A DNA stretch of 64,000 nucleotides from Anastrepha obliqua (GCF_027943255.1 NC_072893.1:83707784-83771783); one strand, 5' to 3'. Shown: positions 10,200 to 22,924, numbered from the stretch's first letter. Made by a program: numbers and translations. The notes: a model not told the origin generated them from the letters alone.

Positions 10200-13100
10200 C
10201 CTTTATGAATATACTACATATATAAACTATACCCATGTAAAAAATACCTGCGTGTAAATTTCTAAAACAATGTGCATAGTGATATTGGCCTCTAAATATT
10301 ATTGAAACCCACAAAGAAAGATAATTTGTAAATATTTTAAGTTAAAAAAAAACTCTTTTAAATTGCTTAAAATTTCAAATCGTTGCACATTTGTACGATT
10401 TAACTATGCTTCTCTAACCATCTATGCTGTTCACTGAAATAAGTCAGTTTTTGTTAGTTTTCTTCTATTTCTGTTTTTGTTTTTGGCATGTCAAAACCAT
10501 CAACTTCCTTGCATTCACTTTATTGTGAACCGCAGCGCACACCTCAACCGCATTTCACATTTCCATTTGTCGTTTAATTCGTGTTCATCGTATTTTAATA
10601 ACAAATTTTATTTTATTTTTCATATTTGCTACGAAATACTTTTGAGGATTTTTTAGTTTTCCGCAACAGCGACCACAATTGTTATACGCCTTGTTGCAAC
10701 GACAACAGTGGCAAGGCAACCACAACAACAAAACCAACAATTATGGATAGTCGGAAACGAGGCAACAACATGGACGGATTTGTTGAATTGTGGAGAGCGG
10801 ATTGTGGCGATGCGCTAGCAGCATGTCCTTGCGTTGACGTGCCACGAGCTTCCGCTCCAACGAACAAACTCAACCCGAATTCAGGCATACCCACAAAAAG
10901 CCACAACTAAAACTGACCAGCACCAAAGAAAGCAACAGCATTCACACTGTTAGCCATCACCAACCAATTGCTGCCACTGTCGTTTCTGTATTGGTGTGGC
11001 AGCATTGTTGTCCTTGAAACACATTGCAACGTCGTTTAGCTGTTAAAGCAAACCAACCACGCCTTGCATTGCCTTACACTGCGCTTTAGCTGCCCGTTAT
11101 GTGGTTATGGTATTTTTCCGCCTCAGTCGGCTGGAAATTCTGAAAAAATTCCTTCAGCAACCAACCAAGCAAGCAAATGGAAAAAAAGTAGAAATAAAAG
11201 TGCAAAACGTGCAACTGACAGAAGCTGGTAAAAACAGCGACAAAATTTGCACAAACAAATTTACACCGAAAAGGAAACAAATGCAATTGTTAGTTGGAGC
11301 CACACAATCAAGCAAACACCCCTTCGTTCAGCCACGATAGCTGAGTGCAGAATATGCAAAGCGTCTCCCCATCTACACCTGCAATGGAAATGTAGGTACG
11401 TTTCGAAATTCATGCAATTGGAAGCTGAAAAATGTGGCTGTGACAGTATGGGTGCCTACCTGTGTGTTTGTATATTTAGCTTGGGCTGAGACACCTTAAA
11501 GGTATGCACATATATACTTAGAGGGGCGAAACTAATTCCTTCAATTTTTATATTCATTTTAATCAGGGTAGCCTTCATGTTTTCTTGCACTTATTCTCGA
11601 AATTTTCCAAAGATTTTTTTTCACACAATAATGGAGGAGCTTTATTTTTCCCCCTTGACGTGCGCATGGAAATGCTTGACCATTGCGCTTAAGTGTGGCC
11701 TTTTGTGTCACTATAAAGCCACACTTGCCATAAAACACTACACAATGGCACTGCTACAACAACAAGTTCTACAAAGAATATTTTCCCTACGGTGCCACCT
11801 TAAAGAATTCGGTACTTCATTGGCAGGTGTTCAAGCCGAAATTAATTTGTGCACAAAATTTCCGCAAATATTTAATAGAGACGTGCAAAAAATGTGTGAA
11901 GCTTTCCTTAGCACGTTCACCGCACTCCAAACTAACACTTGCAAAACAAAATTCAATTGAAATGCTAATAATACTTGGCAGCCATTTGGTGAACACCCAG
12001 ACAATTCATTTTCAACAAAAGTGAGCACACACCGCTCATTCTCAGAACGTTTTTTTTTTGGCTTACCCGAAGTCATCAACGATACAATGCGCGACGTCAC
12101 AAATGACTGCCACAAAAGCTAGCAACAATGTGGCAAACGCCGCAAAAAGGCCAACGGCATATATATACATATATATCATATATATATATATATATGTAGA
12201 TGTACCTTGAGAGTGTGTGTACGCTTGACAGATCGCCGACAACACGCAACCATTATTTTAGACAATAGTTGAATAAATTTTATTAATTAAATCAATTATA
12301 ATGAATTTAGCAACGCCTTTGGTTGCCAGTTCTGGCTCTCCGCCTGACTAAATGCCGGAAAATGGCTCAGCAATGTTAGTTGCCAAAGCCGGCGCGGCCA
12401 ACAGCGTACAGTGGGAGATTCGATAGATCTAACTGGAATTAAACACATTTTGAAGGTTGTTATATTGGTTATTATTTTTATAAAATGTGGTTAAAATTAG
12501 AGAATAACTAGTAATTCTAGCGATAACCAAAAATCTTTTCCGATCACTTTCATCTTAGCTGTTTATACTGAAACTTACGATACTCTTAAAAAAACGGGCG
12601 GTACGTTTTGACGTGATAACGTCTTATAATTCGATGTAGCCGACTGCACGAACCAAAACATGCGTCGTTATCTTGTTCATGCGTCGTTACCTTGCTTGAA
12701 CTACAAGCGAAAGCGCGGAACGAACGACAAAGAGGCACAATCGGCCCCCGCGTTAGGCAACGTTCGACATCTGGCTCTCTCCTACTGGAGTGAGCATATA
12801 TATGCATGTATATGCGCATATGTATATAAATTCACATATTTGTATTTGCACATACCTTCTTTCTGTGTGGTACCATGGAAATGAACCATTTCTCTGTTGA
12901 GAATAGGACGATGATAGGAAATGTGTCTTGAAAAAGTCAAATCGATGATGATGCCTCTTAGTGTTGTTGACTTATTAACGTCTGATACACAATCGGAATT
13001 GAACATATATTTTATGAATTTGATTAATGTTTCGTAATTTTTCATGTTTGTGTAAATGTAACTTGATCAATTCCATTGCGATTCCATTTACCTCCTTCTC

Positions 13101-13370
13101 TATAGCCATACAAAATATCTATCAAACAAATAAAATTAAAATTTTCTTTTGAAAAATGCAACCATTACATCAGTATTTTCTTATGACGTTGTCACGTTAA
13201 AATATCGTCAGTAAACCGACTTTACAGACAACCTCTTTTTGTTCTCTTGAAATGTTTCCATCTGTCGAGTTCAGGTCATAATGTCTAAATTGATGAGGGA
13301 GATATTGTATTACTGAAAAAATTTCAAGATCAATAAAAATAAATAATTGTCGCGTACACTTCTGTCAGGG
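10200..13370. other. Longest stretch without a recognised element or gene
   Basis: About 3.2 kb with somewhat higher base complexity than its surroundings. Frames such as 10626-10910 (94 codons), 11101-11340 and 11577-11960 carry no recognisable domain; several rest on CAA/ACA-rich sequence. An AT repeat lies at 12157-12198. It may be unique intergenic or regulatory DNA, or may hold exons I cannot see. Confidence 0.4.
12157..12198. repeat. AT microsatellite
   Basis: Interrupted TA dinucleotide run (tatatatatatatatatg and neighbours). Confidence 0.85.
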
Positions 13371-13371
13371 G

Positions 13372-13430
13372 TTAGGCCGAGCTCCTACTCCTATTTGTGG
13401 TGTGCGTCTTGATGTTGTTCTAAAAATGCA
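13372..13430 (-). mobile_element. SINE 3' fragment
   Basis: gccgagctcctactcc and ttgtggtgtgcgtcttgatg are the reverse complement of the SINE 3' region. Truncated on both sides. Confidence 0.65.
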
Positions 13431-13434
13431 AAAC

Positions 13435-14335
13435 CAATACATAAGCAGATTATCTGAAAAAGCCTTGGAAGCACACATTAAGGCGTTTAGAACAAGGCAC
13501 ACGAAATTTTCGAGCGAAGAAATTATGCAGGAATTGATGAATACCTACATGAGGTGCTTTAATATCATCACCAGGGCCACCCAAAATATGCTACAGAATG
13601 TTTTTTGTCACACATGCTAGCAGTAAGCAGATTAAATGTGTAAGCGAGTATTAAAAAAATTAAATAAAATCATAGGTATACTTTGACATATTTAGCATGC
13701 ACTAAAGGCAACTTTTTTTAATACATTTTTTTTTTAAATGTATACAGAGCGTGGAACTTCAATTTATATGGTTTTTGTAGGATAATGATTTAGGTATTTA
13801 CTAATATTCTCTTTGTTTACTAAACTTCCCTCTCTTTACTTCTCCATCTCTGTTGATTCTTATCTCTGTTCCTATGCTTCAACCTGTACAATTTTATGAT
13901 ACTCATATGAATAAGTGTCCGCCCTCGTAAAAGGAGTGTCGTTGCTGATACTATTTTTGTGTTCGTTTTAGCAATATACTGGCGATTTGAAGGTGTTTAT
14001 ATGAGGTCTCGATCGCAGTAGTTGACATTCGTTTGAACCGTAAAGATTCTTTTCTATCTGACGTTCATTTCGACGGCTGCATTGAGAAGTAAAATTTCCA
14101 GTTTTTCATATTGGATAGTCAGGGGAAGCCAAAGAATTCTGATCTTGGGACTGCTTCGTGAGGTTTGCAGATGCAAATATAGCCAAATCTGGTCAGCAAA
14201 GCAGCCTTTAGATTACTTACTTCCTACTAAACAGTATTTAAAAAAATGCATGCTCGCCTAAGCGCCCAAAAGTACCGCAGTACTTAACTGATCTGAGTGG
14301 ACCCAAGCCATTTGCTTCCTTCCAATTCCTCGTTT
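13435..14335. other. No gene recognised
   Basis: AT-rich DNA without supported features. A 72-codon frame at 13402-13620 begins inside the SINE fragment and has no known motif. Confidence 0.4.
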
Positions 14336-14339
14336 GCCT

Positions 14340-14790
14340 TCGATTTTACCTTACACGATCAGTTGCAACAATTCATATTTAGTGCCACGCATAATATGAC
14401 CAAAATATATATAATATATATATATAATATATATAATATTGCGGCCTTTTATCGTTAATAACAGCTCTCTATCCTTTCCAAGTTTCGTTAAGACTTCTTT
14501 GTTACTAACTTTGTGTGCCCACGATATTTTCATCATCCGCTGTTGCCCACATCTCAAACGTCGCTAGTTTATTCATACTCGTAACCTTTAGTGTCCAATG
14601 GACACTGTCCATGCCTCCACACCGTACAACAAAACAGACAAAACGTAACATTTAAGGAACCGAAGGCGTAATTTTATGTTCAACCTTTTATTGGGAAAAA
14701 CTTTCCTGTAATCGAAGAAAGATTTCCTCGCTGCTTCAATCCGACAGCAAATTTCTCTGTCATCTCTGCATGTTTCTTAGCGTAAATCCC
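14340..14790 (-). mobile_element. Non-LTR fragment, C-terminal RT region, with AT repeat inside
   Basis: Minus-strand frames read REICCRIEAARKSFFDYRK and NIKLRLRFLKCYVLSVLLYG (near 14615-14755), then RMMKISWAHKVSNKEVL (about 14490-14540) and YFGHIMRGTKYELLQLI (about 14351-14405). This is the post-YADD region of an RTE-like or related endonuclease/RT element. An AT repeat at 14404-14442 has expanded inside the coding remnant. Frameshifts near 14580. Confidence 0.7.
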
Positions 14791-14799
14791 AATCCGTAA

Positions 14800-15150
14800 T
14801 TAAAAAGCGAGATTACCCAAACAGTTTCTTTCCCGAAATCCGAGATTATAAAAAAATCGTAGGTTATAAAGATACCGTTTTTCAACAACCCTGTGTTATC
14901 GATAATTATTATTACGAATGTAAGGAGAAACGTCAAAGGAAAGACTAAATAAAATGAACGCCGACAAATAAATGAGGTTTGTAGGCATAATTCTAAAACA
15001 ATTTTTGTTAGATATTATTAGTTATATATTCATATTACCGAAAAAAGCGTGTGTCCTTATGCTCTTTGGCCTGTTATTGCTTATTACGCCTCAGTAGACG
15101 TCGTTTACGGATTTCCTACAACTATTGCTTCTCTTTGCCTTTTCTTTATA
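14800..15150. other. No gene recognised
   Basis: AT-rich DNA up to the TA target site of the DD41D element. Confidence 0.4.
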
Positions 15151-16444
15151 ACAGGTGGCGCTACAGTAATCCTTCTATCAGAAAATGCTATAAATTTTGC
15201 GATTGGCCCCTAATGTCAGTTCTGTTTTGACATTTGTGTAGTAAACACATGTGAAATACACGTTAATAAACAATGTTACGCTACACTGCTCCAGAACGCG
15301 GAATATTGCTGACTATTTATTTGACCAATAATCGGTCGGTGACTTTGACACAACGTGAATTTCGTCGCAGATGTCCTCGCCGTCCAACGCCTGCTGGTGA
15401 AACACTGCAACGTTTAGCCGCTCGCCTCTAAGAGAGTGGCACAACACGAGATGCTGCCAGACGTGGCAGACCCCGGAGTAGCCGTTCTGCAGAGAATATT
15501 GCTGCTGTAGCCGAGGATGTCAGGGAAGCGCCGTCGACATTGACTAGACGACGTGCCACGCAAATGGGTATCAGTCGACGGTCTTTACAGCGAATTTTGG
15601 TACAAGATTTGAAGATGTTTCCGTACAAAGTCCAGACGGTGCATCAGATGCTAGCTGCTGACCGCCAATCGCGCCTAACATACGCTCAAGCCATCCTTAA
15701 TCACCACCAAGAGGAAGATGATTTTTCATCAAAAATTATCATGAGTAATGAGGCCCATTTCCATCTTAGCGGGTACGTAAATAAGCAAAATTTACGCTTT
15801 TGGGGCACTGAAAATCCGCGTGTAACCCACGAAGAGCCGTTACACCCGCTCAAAGTCACTGTCATCGGACCTTTTTTCTTCGAAGACATCTCGGGCCAAA
15901 CGGTTACTGTGAATGATGAGCGCTACAGAGCAATGATCAACGAGTTCTTTTTGCCGCAACTTGATGAATTGGGATTGGAAAACATGTGGTTCCAACAGGA
16001 CGGTGCAACGGCACACACTGCACGTGCCACAACCGATATGCTGAAGGATGCATTTCCCGGGCGCCTAATCTCCCGTTTTGGCGGTTTGCACTGGCCAGCA
16101 AGATCGCCTGATTTGACCGCTCCAGACTTCTTTTTGTGGGGCTTTTTGAAGTCGCGGGTTTATGTCAACAAGCCTCAGACTCTTGCAGCTCTTAAAGACA
16201 ATATCCGTCAAGAATGTGAGGACCTATCGCCGGAAGTTTGGGCCAAAGTGATGGCAAATGCCATAAAAAGGGCTCAAATGGCAATCAACTGTGGCGGCGG
16301 CCATTTACATGACATCATATTCTCGACTTGATGTAAAAAAATTAAAAGACCAAATAAAAATAATCCACAATAAGAATCAAAGTTTTTTCTTTTTTTTTAA
16401 ATGACAGCCAAAAAACATCGCAAGTTTACTTTTGCGCCACCTTG
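15151..16444 (+). mobile_element. DD41D mariner (rosa-like), complete ends
   Basis: A 1294-bp element flanked by TA on both sides (15149-15150 and 16445-16446). Imperfect inverted ends: acaggtggcgctaca on the left, caaggtggcgcaaaa on the right read inward. It contains one transposase gene (15273-16331). AATAAA near 16354 could serve as its polyadenylation signal. It is the best preserved DD41D copy in the window. Confidence 0.85.
15273..16331 (+). pseudogene. DD41D mariner transposase, one stop, catalytic Asp lost
   Basis: From ATG 15273 the frame runs 352 codons to TGA 16329-16331, interrupted only by TAA at codon 53 (15429-15431). Residues 1-120 are the DNA-binding helix-turn-helix region. 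The catalytic core keeps the second Asp (FQQDGATAHT, residue about 243) and the third (LTAPDFFLWG, about 285), with 41 residues between, giving the DD41D signature. The first catalytic Asp is Asn (MSNEAHFHL, residue about 159). KVTVIGPFFFED also looks about ten residues shorter than the same region in other mariners, suggesting an in-frame deletion. The enzyme would cut and rejoin the element at TA sites; this copy cannot. Confidence 0.85.
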
Positions 16445-16446
16445 TA

Positions 16447-17620
16447 TCATTAATAATAATTAAAGAAACCAAAAACACTAAAATATTCCACCAAACCAAT
16501 TTCTATGAAGAAAAACCTTTCAAAACAGTCTTGCCAGCTGATTGTCAATTTTACAACTATTTTGCCGTATGTGAATCGGTAAATCATTTTTGTGGATTGA
16601 ATTGGATTAACAGAATTCTCTTTCTCCTATTATACGTTGCAGATACCTATGTAAGTGGTAATATTTATAATAACAATTTATTAATTAGGTACATTTGCAA
16701 GAATCGCCAACTTAAGGTAAACAAAAGCGAATTGAGTTCACATAAGAAAAATTAATAGCGGAGCCGAAAGGATAAATACGCAATATAATAAAATACGGCA
16801 GCTGCGAATATATACATGCATGCGTATATAATTATCCAGCCAGAGTAATAAAAATTATAATCATCATAATAATGCGCCCAACAGTACTGATAACCAAAGC
16901 GCCAATGAATGGACAAAAGAAGATGGTGGGAGAAAGAACAGCAGGGACGCACAGTGCATTTGATTGAAGGCCAAAGATCACAAGCAGCATAGAGAAAACA
17001 GAATAAATAAAATATGCATTTATTACGTGCCTTAGGCATAAAAACAACTATAAGAGTATTCACGTTTATTACCTACTCGCATATGCAACATTCGCGGGTA
17101 GTGGAGAATAGGAAGTGAAACAGATTAGACCTCTCATGATGACAACAAAAAAAATAAGATCATCGTGAAACGTGGCTACAAATGTTCGAAAGATAAGCGT
17201 CTGTAATGTCTCCAAGCAAAAAGCAAGCGACCGTCCGCCTCACCAAGCTTATCGAGGCATCAACAACACTATCATTAACTTCAACAAACAGGGTAACGCA
17301 ATGATTGTGATTTCATCGGTGATCTCCATGAGAATCATTGCGGCATTTACTGTGGCAGTCATTGCAGCAGTCACTACGTAAGCTTACTGCCCGTTTGATT
17401 GTGCGTGAGAGTTTCTTGACTACTACATGCAGGTGTAAGGCATCCGCTCTGCTGACTATTGTAGCTTTGAAAATTGAGCCTGGGAAGTAAATAATTGCGT
17501 AAGTCCGTAGAAGCACAGACAACGAAACTCAGAACTAGTTCAGAACTTCTTAGATTTCTGTAGTGTTAACAAACACATTCTACTCAGTTATTTTCTCAAA
17601 GAGGAAAATGAAAAAAACCT
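16447..17620. other. No gene recognised
   Basis: AT-rich DNA. Overlapping frames on both strands at 16752-17063 and 17172-17522 have no domain I recognise. Confidence 0.4.
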
Positions 17621-17624
17621 TCAA

Positions 17625-17990
17625 GTATTTGTGAGCTACTGCCTAAAGCGTATTCAACGTATTTGCTGGCCAGACAATTGGATATCGAACGCTGAAATGC
17701 ATAGGCGGTGCCAACAAAAATCTATTTCAAGAGATATCAGAGACCGCCAATGGAAGTGGATAGTGTACGTACTTTGTAGAAAGGCGGCACTGGAGTGGAA
17801 GCCTCAAGTACAGCGCATGAGAGGCAGACCTGGAGGTACTTGGCGACGCTGCATAGAGGAGAAATTTATAGCCCTGGACAAACCCCTAACTTCACAACAC
17901 ACGAAAACCAAAGCAAGAAACTGTACGAAATGGAAAACTCTTACTTTGGCCCTATGCTCCACAATGGAGATCAAAGAATAATATTGATGA
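17625..17990 (+). mobile_element. RTE-like 3' fragment (first of two in a row)
   Basis: One frame reads LKRIQRICWPDNWISNAEMH, RQWKWIVYVLCRKAALEWKP and RGRPGGTWRRCIEE (17643-17860), the C-terminal end of an RTE-like endonuclease/RT protein. It ends in caaagaataatattgatgatg, a tail-like simple repeat. Only the last 110 or so codons remain (5' truncation, typical of reverse-transcribed copies). Confidence 0.75.
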
Positions 17991-18084
17991 TGATTTTCTC
18001 AAAACAAATTTTATTCAAAGCAAACATCATTTCAGTAATAATCTGTTATCACCGAAAGATAGTAACTGCATAAAAAAACACAAC

Positions 18085-18660
18085 AATATGATGAATACGG
18101 TGCAGTATGTTGAAAGTTTCTGTTATCTCGGTAGCATAATTTCAACAAATGGGTGAGCTGAAGAAGACGCAGAGAACCGTCTTCGTAAAGCTAGGTCAGC
18201 CTTTGGACGGTTACAGAAAATTTGGAAAAATAGACAAATCTCGCAGAAAACTAAAACAAGAGTATTCAACTCATGCGTAAAAGCCACTCTATTATATGGC
18301 AGTGAAACGTGGCTGGTGTGGAGAAGCATTACGCAGAGACTACAAAGTTTCACAAATATAATATTATAAATGCCTTCGGATAATATGTAAATATTTTCGG
18401 CCGAAGACTATCAAAAGGTGATAAGTGTTCGTAAATGGGGATGGATCGGGCACACTCTCAGAAAGGATAGGGAAAGCATATCCAGAACAGCATTGGAATA
18501 GAACCCACAAGGGCACATGGAAATACTTGGAGGCGTTCTAACCTTCGTGAACTAGAAACAGTTAACCAATCGTGGGATGTCGTAAAGAGAACACGGTTAA
18601 CAAAATAAGATTTATATGTTTTGTTCAAGCCCTATGTTCCCAAGTGAAATAATAAAGGAA
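18085..18660 (+). mobile_element. RTE-like 3' fragment (second)
   Basis: Reads VESFCYLGSIISTNG (about 18110-18155), RKARSAFGRLQKIWKNRQI, KTRVFNSCVKATLLYGSETW (about 18250-18310) and RKWGWIGHTLRKDRESISRT (about 18430-18490). Same kind of protein end as the fragment just upstream, but overlapping regions differ, so these are two insertions rather than one split copy. Stops and frame breaks near 18150, 18360 and 18500. Confidence 0.75.
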
Positions 18661-18669
18661 TACAAAAGA

Positions 18670-21160
18670 AAAAATTGGTGAATACTTTCAAGGTAGGGGT
18701 ATCCTATTCTTTTCGGGCTTATTTTTGTCTCCCTTTTTAATGGCTGGGATTATACTGTTTATTCAAAGTTTGCAATGAAAATTTATGGAAATATTGACAA
18801 GTGTTGGCACGGCTAATGCTAATGCTAAAATGTATTTGCCTTTTTCATAATATTATATTATTATTAACAAAAAGGATACCGACAAACGGATAAAGAAATT
18901 ATTAGCTCGTTATCGAACAATAAGAGAGAAGAGAACAGAGAGAGAAAATGCAATGGTAGTACATAGGTAGGTGAAATGGTTGAAGTCTGGCACTTCAGGC
19001 ACTGATCAAGTAGCACTAAAGCGCCGTTTGGATACCATTATAAGATCTCCAATAGGCAGATATCTAGAGCCAGCCCGAGCTGATTGATGGGATTTAGGTT
19101 GCCTGCCCCAGGCTGTCGAAGAAAGGAGCACCCAGTGATCTTAGTCGTCTAGCTGCCAAACCCGGATATTTATAGAGAAAGTACTAAACAGTCACCTTCT
19201 CTGAAAGGTACCCACAGTTTCTGAAATGGGGGTTAAATGGTAACCCCAGCTTTTCCGCGTGTGTGCCGATCATCCAGTGACCGGTAAACAAAGCTACGAG
19301 TTTGGAAATTGAATGGCGAGGAGTCCAAAGGACTTTCTGAGTCCTCCGTATATTGTACAGGGGCCAAAGGGTTTTCGAAATAGCACATGAAGAAATGCCC
19401 TTTCCTGAAAAAGGAAATCTTATTTGGTTTGTACATAATTTTTTAAATAAACATGTATATTATATATGCACAATAAATTAGTTAATTACATTAACTTTTC
19501 AACGTCCATTGTCAGTGAGAATCAAAATAATACTAAGTTCGCTAACACAGGTTCGCTTCATTGGCGCAATTATCAAAATGACTATGACTCTATTCTATTG
19601 GACATTCATAAAATCGAACGTCTGTACAAATCAGCGAGTAGTGTAATTGTTTCTTCAAATTGTATATTATGATGTCCTATGGATTATTACTATCCTTTCC
19701 TTTTTACTAAAATCGTTTGTTTTTATTAAAGAAAGAACTGAATCAGAAAAAAATTATTTAGTCCTATTAAGCTTACTCAAATATTATTATTATAATTTAT
19801 AACTTAAAACATATGATGCCATGAACATAATTGTATGAAAACTATCGGACTTGAGCTTAAGTACTTTTTTTAGTGATATTGCATAGAATAAATGCAAAAA
19901 TTCCAGCCCTGACTCATCACTCCATCTAAAATGCACTCTCTCTTAGTGTAAAAGTTAGAGATGGACCGAAATGAATGCCAAAAATTTCACAGCAAATTAT
20001 TTCATTGCTCTAGACTAATAAACCATGACCAATTCCTTTTTTTATTTTATTTTATTTTTTTAACATAAACATTCCTGCTTATGAAGCCCTTCTTGAATCG
20101 CTTAATTTTCGCTCTACCGCCAACAAAATATAATAATACCTACAATAGTTTTGTACCATGTTTACCTTCTCAAAGGCACACACACTCACATATATATTTG
20201 CGAATGCTTGGGCATACTTTGGCTGAATGTGGTAATGCAATTTGTGCCCATCAACTGTCATCACAAAGCCCATAATTACTTAGGCACGGCTTAAGATATT
20301 TTGTTGCTGAAGCGCTCCAGCTCACAGGTTAAACAGGTCCATACAGCATGGGAAAGATTCAGAGTATTAACAAAAAATGCGGCAAAAAAATTATAAATGC
20401 TGCATAACAACAAAATACACAAATACCCGATATAGGCAAAGGAAGATGCTGCAAAAGTAAAAAAAAAAAGAAGATAAGAGGAAAACTGAAAAGTTGCCGT
20501 GAAGCGGAGAGCCATAAAGTTGGTAAATGTTGTAAACGTGAAAATTCATTGCTAGCCTACGAAAAAAGCCTCTGTCAACTCAAGTTTTTTATTCAAGTGT
20601 TGTCAATTTCGCGGCGGGACTGAGCGCAATATGCACTGCAAAATCACACATTCTAGAAAAAAAAACATTGTGAGTGTAGCATAACAAAACAAATAGATAT
20701 GTATGTAAATATATATATGATATGCATGTAAATATATATATATATGTAAGGTCAGCTTGTTAGCAAGGGTTACATATACACTGCGTTAAATAATTATAGC
20801 ACTAGAACTTAGTGACAAGTTTTGTCTATTTGTTCCTTTCTTATGTTATTTTAATAAGTATTTTATGAAAATGCCATTCATTGCCCTACAGAACACATAA
20901 AAATCCAGTTTTCAAAATTCAAGCAAATTAAAAAAAACTAATTTTTATCAAAATTCGAGTACGCAGCTTTAGGAATTTTAGGATAATAAAGCTCAAGTTT
21001 GAAGCGGCTTGGAACTCGGCGGTTTCGGTTGTTATCTTCGATATAAAAAAATTCGAAAACTCGTTACACATCTCATTCCAAATTCAATTAGCAATAAACC
21101 TGTGTTTTGATGAAATCCTGTAGCAATTTTTTTTAACTTTGCCCAAGTAGTGCCCAATAA
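18670..21160. other. No gene recognised; possible decayed element at 18950-19440
   Basis: 18950-19440 is more GC-rich than its surroundings and looks like decayed element sequence, but I cannot name it. 19450-21160 is AT-rich with a TA/TG repeat near 20695-20750. No supported gene. Confidence 0.35.
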
Positions 21161-21164
21161 AGTG

Positions 21165-21412
21165 GCGGCCGCCATATCCGAATTGGTGTGTCCGTGATTA
21201 CCATTCGGAATTCAGAGAAAGCGTAGGTTGAAATCTCGGTGAAACACCAAAATGAAGAAACATATTTTTCTAATAGCGGTCGCCCCACGGCAGACAATGG
21301 CAAATCTCCGAGTGCATTTCTGCCATGAAAAAATCTCCTTATAAAAAACTATCTGCCGTTCGGAGTCGGCTTGAAACTATAGGTCCCTCCATTTGTGGAA
21401 CAACAGCAAAAT
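21165..21412 (+). mobile_element. SINE copy, 3' truncated
   Basis: Aligns to the SINE at 5780 from the A-box region (ccgccatatccgaattgg) to ctccatttgtggaacaacag. The B box is mutated (ggttgaaatct at about 21226-21236), so its internal promoter is probably weak or dead. Confidence 0.75.
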
Positions 21413-21594
21413 CAACATCATCGTAGGATATAGGCATAACAGAGGGGTGGCAGTTGCTACCCCATTCAACACAACAAAAACATCCATTATTTCACACTAA
21501 TATACTTTAGCCGAAAGCAGGTGGAAGCAATTAAATACATGCTCTACAACAAAAAAAAAAATACGGCCGTCGGCGAATTACCTTTAGGATGCTC

Positions 21595-21842
21595 TCGCCC
21601 AAACATTTCACGTATCACTGCAACCCTTACAGGTCACTGGAATCTTTCTTTGCAATGCCATCTGCAGAAGCTGTCAGGCGGAGGGGGTGAAAGAAAGCCT
21701 TTTCCACTACTTATGCGAATGTCCAGATCTAGTTAGAGCAAGACTTCGCTCTTTCGGTAAGCCTTTCCTACAGCAAATTCATAAAATCTCAGACATAGAG
21801 GTACAAAGTTCGATTTTATACTTAGATCTCACGAATTAGATC
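21595..21842 (+). mobile_element. Non-LTR fragment, C-terminal zinc knuckle
   Basis: RITATLTGHWNL is followed, after a frameshift near 21650, by AICRSCQAEGVKESLFHYLC and ECPDLVRARLRSFGKPFL. This is a C-x2-C-x10-H-x4-C zinc knuckle like that ending the intact LOA-like element (about 39390-39450). It reaches a stop at about 21837-21839. Only the last 80 or so codons remain. Confidence 0.7.
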
Positions 21843-22135
21843 TGACTCAAACAAAAGCAACAAGAAGACATCACACGAGAACAATGCTAGAAATACTCAA
21901 CCACTTTCTTAACAAAAACAACAACTTACTAGTAAAAAAGTATTTTGTGCAAAGCGGTGCCTCACTTCAGCCAGTGCCGCATGAAAGGAAATGGTTACAA
22001 ACCCTCTCCTTCTCGTACTTAGGTCTATGCAAAAGTTATAGGATGGTAAGCCAATCCCCTTTCTCACTATATCTATAAATCAATGTTTTGTCTTTATTAG
22101 CGACCACTAAACTCACAGAGGAAAAATCAAAAATA

Positions 22136-22924
22136 CAGGGTGGCTGATGAATTTTGCTACATTAAGAAACTCAAATAACTTTTTTTTAGTGTATGGAATT
22201 CATTTATTTTTTTTTTCAAGTTGAAGGTCATTAAATTTTATTAAATGTAGCTTAACTAGTTTTTAAAATAATTGAATTTAAATGCCCCCCATGCTCGTTG
22301 ACACAAGTGCGGCATCTTAGTAAAAAGTTGTTCATTGCTGCTTTGAGAGTTGCGACAGGAATAGCCGCAATTGTTGCCCGAACGGATTGTTTTAGTTCGT
22401 CCAAATTTGTTGGCTTTGTTTTATAAACTTCTTGTTTACATAAACCCCACAAGAAAAAGTCAGGTGCAGTAAGGTCAGGCGACCTGGGGGGCCAACGAAA
22501 TTCGGAGTTTCTTGAAATCAGTTTATTGGGAAATTTTCGTCGCAACTCGGTCATAACAGTCTGGGCTATGTGAGACGTTGCCCCATCTTGTTGAAACCAC
22601 ACAGAGTTGAAAGGAATTCTCTTTCGGCGTAGTTCTGGATAGAAAAATTCCTTGCTCAGCAAAATTATTCACCAGTCTCATTATGGTCCATCTGCTCGGG
22701 GGATCGCCGCCAAACATCCGCCTGTACTCTCTCTGTACCAAAACTACGGACTCCAGTGCGTGATAGCCGCGGACTATCCAAATTCTTGTTTGCGTGTCCC
22801 AGTTATCCATTTTAATAAATTTTAAAGATCAATCTGCAAATTAAAACAAAAATGGAACAGATAACTTAAAAAGAAAAAAAGTTATTCAATTTTTTTTTGG
22901 TAGCGGCTTTCATCAGCCATCCTG
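22136..22924 (-). mobile_element. Internally deleted DD41D mariner, complete ends
   Basis: A 789-bp element flanked by TA (22134-22135 and 22925-22926). Inverted ends cagggtggctgatgaa and caggatggctgatgaa continue with partial matching for about 45 bp. On the minus strand the N-terminal helix-turn-helix part (from 22810, MDNWDTQTRIWIVRGYH) runs to FAEQGI near 22655 and is then joined to the C-terminal half, VWFQQDGATSHIAQ to SIILKTS (22252-22615). About 500 bp encoding the first catalytic Asp are gone. Second and third Asp are 41 residues apart. It cannot make transposase but keeps both ends, so it could have been moved by a relative. Confidence 0.85.

Noticed and set aside
10626..10910. 94-codon open frame (plus), overlapping 74-codon frame (minus)
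   Set aside because: No known motif; the length owes much to CAA/ACA-rich composition, and there is no start or splice context to support it.
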